Shown here one piece after another: positions 61,148 through 64,000 of a DNA stretch of 64,000 nt (the first letter of the stretch is position 1; each line of letters begins with the position of its first letter). The notes under the pieces were generated by a model, which worked only from the letters and a program-made list of their open reading frames with translations, was not told the origin of the DNA and did not search any database. Origin of the DNA: UBA5216 sp043743335 (GTDB lineage: Bacteria > Pseudomonadota > Gammaproteobacteria > Burkholderiales > SG8-41); NCBI GenBank assembly GCA_043743335.1, contig JAYTWR010000004.1, positions 1-64,000 on the forward strand. The letters run 5' to 3'. The position numbers and the translations under genes were made by a program.

Positions 61148-61555
61148 ATGGCCCGAATTCAACATCTTGCTATCGCCAGCCAAAACCCCGAAAAACAGGC
61201 GGAGTTTTACAAACAGGTTTTTGGTTTTGAAGAAGTGCGCCGCCTCGACAACCCGCGTGCGCGCGGCGTGGTGTTAACCGACGGCGCGATCAATATTTCC
61301 GTGCTGTATTTCAAGCAAGATCAAATCGACCAGGGCCTCGAATTCACCGGGCCGCATCACTTTGGCGTGTACGTTGAAGACCTCGAAGGCACGGCGCAAA
61401 AGTGCCTGGCGGCGGGCTGCGTGGCCTACGACGAGCTGCCGGAAGACGCCAAAGAAGTGAACTACCGCGCCAAGCGCTCCGACAAATTCAAAGGGCCGGA
61501 AGGCTGCTTGTTTGATATCGCCGATGAGCCTTGGATCGGGGCGACGCGCAAGTAA
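61148..61555 (+). CDS. VOC-family (glyoxalase/dioxygenase fold) protein
   Basis: 135 residues: MARIQHLAIASQNPEKQAEFYKQVFGFEEVRRL is the first VOC module, with His6 as a probable metal ligand. The second includes GPHHFGVYVEDLEGTAQKCL, and GPEGCLFDIADEPW supplies the terminal Asp or Glu region. Similar small proteins are annotated as glyoxalase or ring-cleavage relatives. An AGGAGC site precedes the ATG. Monocistronic by spacing. Confidence 0.85.
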   Translation: MARIQHLAIASQNPEKQAEFYKQVFGFEEVRRLDNPRARGVVLTDGAINISVLYFKQDQIDQGLEFTGPHHFGVYVEDLEGTAQKCLAAGCVAYDELPEDAKEVNYRAKRSDKFKGPEGCLFDIADEPWIGATRK

Positions 61556-61606
61556 GTGCGTGGCATGCCCCTAGCGTGCGGGTCACGGGTGCCGACGCGC
61601 CAGCCC

Positions 61607-61768
61607 TTAATGACTGCGCAAGTGCTGGCGCAGTAGCTCGCGGGCGTTATCCATTTTGGCCTGTTGGCCAGTGCTCGCGGGTGCATCGTGTTGATGGTCA
61701 TGCGACCTGTGGTGAAAATATTCCACCGCAGCGAGGCCGACTAAAACCAGAAACAGCAGCACTTTCAT
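61607..61768 (-). CDS. small His-rich single-pass membrane protein (putative)
   Basis: A 53-codon frame in the 372-base gap between the VOC and MFS genes. MKVLLFLVLVGLAAVEYF is a hydrophobic anchor, followed by HHRSHDHQHD and a hydrophilic helix MDNARELLRQHLRSH. The Lys-then-hydrophobic start and amphipathic end look protein-like. No strong ribosome site is visible and I recognise no family. The His cluster could bind metal. Confidence 0.4.
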   Translation of the reverse strand: MKVLLFLVLVGLAAVEYFHHRSHDHQHDAPASTGQQAKMDNARELLRQHLRSH

Positions 61769-61927
61769 GGTGGCGTTGTTGAGTGCTTAGCAGCGGTGTA
61801 GATGCGCGTCAGTGACATGGCGGTGTTCGCATTGTTCGCATAAGTTCCACGAAGTTGAATGCTACTATAGCGCGGATACGGTGAACCTTTTTCGCCAACC
61901 GAGTAACGCCCAAAAATCATTCGCATT

Positions 61928-63175
61928 GTGGCGCACCTGAATAAATACAAACTGCACTACGCGTGGATCGTTCTCGGTGCGGCTTGCATGCTCAATATTG
62001 TCAGCCGCGCGGATTCGGCGTCGTTCGGCGTGTTTATCGATCCGCTGGTGGAGCGCTTTGGCTGGAAGCGCGGCGATATTTCGTTTGCCTATTCGCTGGC
62101 GTTTATTGTGGGGCTGCCAGCGGTGATGATTATGGGCTGGCTGGGCGACCGCTTTGGCGCGCGGATTTTGATGCTGGTGGCGTCGGCGCTGATCGGCGGC
62201 GGCACGGTGCTGCTCGGCACGATTACCGAACTGTGGCACTTTTATCTGTTTTACGGCTTTTTCGTCGGCTCGCTGGGGCACGCGGCGTTCAGTGTGCTCT
62301 TGCCGGTCATCATGACGCGCTGGTTCTACCGCCACATGGGCATTGCACTGGGCATTTACTGGGCGGCGCAGGGCTTGGGGCCGGTGATTTTTGCGCCGCT
62401 GTTTCGCTGGCTGTTGGAGACGCGCGGCTGGGAAAATACCTTTACGGTGGTCGGCTTGGTGGTGGGCGGTATCTTGGCGTTTTTCTCGCTGTTCATTTAC
62501 AACCGGCCTTCCGATAAGGGACTGACGGCCTACGGCTCTGAGGACGCGCCGCCCGCGCCGCAAAACGGCACGGCTGCCGCCAAGGCACCCGCCAAACTGC
62601 GCGACATTTTGCGTGAGCGTACGGTGTGGAAGCTGATGAGCATTCATCACATAGGCTGCGTGGCGCATGCGGTGATTCTCGCGCATGTGGTGTCGATGGC
62701 CACGTTTAAGGGCATACCTGGGCTTGAAGCTGCGGGCGTGCTGGCGACGATTGCGGGCACGTCGGTGGTGAGCCGCTTTACGTTCTCGGTGCTGGCTGAG
62801 CGACTGGGCGGGCGCACGGTGCTGACGATTTCACTGCTGGGGCAGAGCTTGCCGGTGATTATTTTGTTTTTTGCCACCGAGGCTTGGGCGTTTTATGTGT
62901 TCGCCTTTATTTTTGGCCTGTGCTACGGCGGCGAGATGGTGGGCTTCCCGATTATCAACCGGCAGTTGTTCGGGGCGAAAGCGCCGCTGGGTTCGATCTA
63001 CTCGTTCGAGATGGTGGGGGCCAGCCTCGGCATGGCGCTGGGCGGTTGGCTCGGCGGCGGGCTGTTTGATTTGTCCGGCAGCTATACGTGGTCGCTGTGG
63101 GCGTCGCTGCTGATCGGCTTGGCGGGGTTGCCGCTGGCGCTGGCTTTGCCGCGCCATACCAAACCGGCGGATTAA
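61928..63175 (+). CDS. MFS transporter, monocarboxylate/oxalate-antiporter-like
   Basis: 415 residues from GTG 61928 (reading MAHLNKYKLHYAWIVLGAAC). Twelve hydrophobic helices and the loop GWLGDRFGARIL place it in the MFS. The opening (YAWIVLGAACMLNIVSRADSASFGVFIDPLVERFGWKRGD) resembles the MCT/OFA group that carries small carboxylates. No ribosome site is obvious, and an AT-rich motif follows its stop. Confidence 0.85.
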   Translation: MAHLNKYKLHYAWIVLGAACMLNIVSRADSASFGVFIDPLVERFGWKRGDISFAYSLAFIVGLPAVMIMGWLGDRFGARILMLVASALIGGGTVLLGTITELWHFYLFYGFFVGSLGHAAFSVLLPVIMTRWFYRHMGIALGIYWAAQGLGPVIFAPLFRWLLETRGWENTFTVVGLVVGGILAFFSLFIYNRPSDKGLTAYGSEDAPPAPQNGTAAAKAPAKLRDILRERTVWKLMSIHHIGCVAHAVILAHVVSMATFKGIPGLEAAGVLATIAGTSVVSRFTFSVLAERLGGRTVLTISLLGQSLPVIILFFATEAWAFYVFAFIFGLCYGGEMVGFPIINRQLFGAKAPLGSIYSFEMVGASLGMALGGWLGGGLFDLSGSYTWSLWASLLIGLAGLPLALALPRHTKPAD

Positions 63176-63180
63176 CTAAA

Positions 63181-63206
63181 TAATTGTTTAAAATCAATTA
63201 GTTATG
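63181..63206 (+). repeat. AT-rich 16-mer motif, copy 18
   Basis: Core AAAATCAATTAGTTAT after TGTTT, between the convergent MFS and Bug genes. Confidence 0.88.
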
Positions 63207-63217
63207 TAATTATCTGA

Positions 63218-64000
63218 TTAGTCTTCGCGCAACCCGGCGCTGGCGATGACTTTACTGAGGCTGCCCATCTCAGCGTTCACCACGGCGGCAAAGCGCGCGG
63301 GCGTGCTGCCGACCGCTTCCATGCCTGCCGCGAGAAATTTTTCTTTCACCTGCGGTTTGTTCAGCGCGCGCACGGCGTCTTGATTCAGTTTCGTGACCAG
63401 CGCGGCAGGTGTTTTGACCGGCGCGAACACGCCAAACAGTATGGTCGATTCGTAGCCGGGCACGCCGGACGCGGCCACAGTGGGCAAGCCCGGCAGCAGT
63501 ACCGAAGGCTCGGCGCTGGTGACGGCAATTGCACGCAGGCGACCGGTTTTGACATGCGGCAGCACGGGTGCGGGTGCCGCGAACATCACCTGCGCTTGCC
63601 CGCCGATGAGTGCGGTGACCGCTGGCCCGACGCCACGATACGTCACCCGCACTAGATTCACCTTGGCCATGGATTTGAACAACTCCGCCGCCACGTGGGT
63701 GGAGCCACCGGTGGCGGACGACGCGTAATTGAGTTCGCCCGGCCGGGCGCGCGCCAGCGCAATGAGTTCAGGCACGCTCTTCACCGGCAGCGAAGGATGC
63801 ACCAGCACCACGTCGGGCGAGCTGGCGGCCAGCGTCACCGGCGCAAAATCTTTCACCGGATCGTACGGCACGTTTTTACGAAACAGCGGCAGCAGCCACA
63901 TCGGGTTGCCATACAAAATCAGCGTGTAGCCATCGGGCGTGGCGCGCGCCACCAACTCTGAAGCAATGGCACCGCTGGCTCCGCCACGGTTATCCACGAT
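63218..64000 (-). CDS. Bug/TctC-family solute-binding receptor (5' end beyond window)
   Basis: The window ends within the gene. The visible part opens IVDNRGGASGAIASELVARA, which lies about 70-80 residues into a normal Bug protein, and runs through DGYTLILYGNPMWLLPLFRK, YRGVGPAVTALIGG and LVTKLNQDAVRALNKPQVKE to the stop. Signal peptide and first ligand loop are not visible. Confidence 0.88.
   Translation of the reverse strand: MVDNRGGASGAIASELVARATPDGYTLILYGNPMWLLPLFRKNVPYDPVKDFAPVTLAASSPDVVLVHPSLPVKSVPELIALARARPGELNYASSATGGSTHVAAELFKSMAKVNLVRVTYRGVGPAVTALIGGQAQVMFAAPAPVLPHVKTGRLRAIAVTSAEPSVLLPGLPTVAASGVPGYESTILFGVFAPVKTPAALVTKLNQDAVRALNKPQVKEKFLAAGMEAVGSTPARFAAVVNAEMGSLSKVIASAGLRED

Noticed and set aside
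1845..63206. The AT-rich word as a CRISPR repeat or a strand-biased segregation signal
   Set aside because: Copies are kilobases apart with no spacers, so not CRISPR. The 12:6 orientation split over 64 kb is too weak to claim a replichore polarity.
1..64000. tRNA, rRNA, riboswitch and prophage signatures
   Set aside because: I looked for cloverleaf-like and conserved RNA segments and phage gene strings while reading and found none I could support; a covariance-model scan would be decisive.

Overview
The window is a GC-rich stretch of bacterial chromosome that reads as Betaproteobacteria, most likely a Burkholderiales-like lineage. The main reasons are the many periplasmic receptors of the Bug (tripartite tricarboxylate TctC) family, a PEP-CTERM protein, a single-chain PurL of about 1290 residues, RdgC, and a MsrB-YciB-BolA-parvulin cluster. 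I saw no rRNA or tRNA gene, CRISPR array, prophage or complete insertion sequence.

Layout. 1-9100: a Bug receptor, then minus-strand catabolic-looking enzymes (alpha/beta hydrolase, FAD dehydrogenase, glyoxalase-like protein) and an operon of an LhgO-type oxidoreductase, a UbiD-type decarboxylase and a 2-hydroxyacid dehydrogenase. An orphan OmpR-type regulator whose receiver lacks its phospho-Asp lies between them. 9150-14650: DUF3025 protein, diguanylate cyclase, acyltransferase, a hydrolase with a Cys nucleophile, and HtpX. 14825-23051: a 1133-residue protein with an unusual architecture (winged-helix-like start, rod of about 590 residues, one membrane segment, AsmA-like end), a quinone oxidoreductase, and a five-PAS hybrid kinase. 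23500-32960: cupin/dehydrogenase/nuclease group, pyroglutamyl peptidase, both aconitase X subunits, histidine phosphatase, an iron-binding protein behind a Fur box, an NHL/SMP-30 protein and a PEP-CTERM protein. 33179-47544: mostly housekeeping (DEAD-box helicase, RdgC, Nnr, PurL, parvulin, BolA, YciB, MsrB). 47596-64000: accessory organic-acid metabolism (FAD-linked oxidase, FAH hydrolase, two MFS carriers, TauD dioxygenase, twin ketopantoate reductases, CaiB CoA transferase) interleaved with Bug genes and Bug remnants.

Together the genes describe a scavenger of organic and aromatic acids. Many orphan solute receptors sit beside enzymes for decarboxylation, CoA transfer, hydroxyacid oxidation and ring-product hydrolysis. 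No TctA/TctB membrane partner is present in the window.

The most unusual signal is not a gene. A 16-base AT-rich word, AAAAWCAAWTASTTAY, often preceded by TCAAT, recurs at 18 clear places (about one per 3.5 kb) in both orientations. It lies between genes, across start codons where a Shine-Dalgarno sequence would be expected, and inside several coding regions, where it forms AT-rich islands in GC-rich genes. A second dispersed family is a MITE-like element with ACTGTTCAGC-type terminal inverted repeats (three copies). The region also shows decay: four Bug fragments, one Bug gene with an in-frame amber codon, an Nnr gene whose epimerase domain is internally deleted, and a hydrolase tail.
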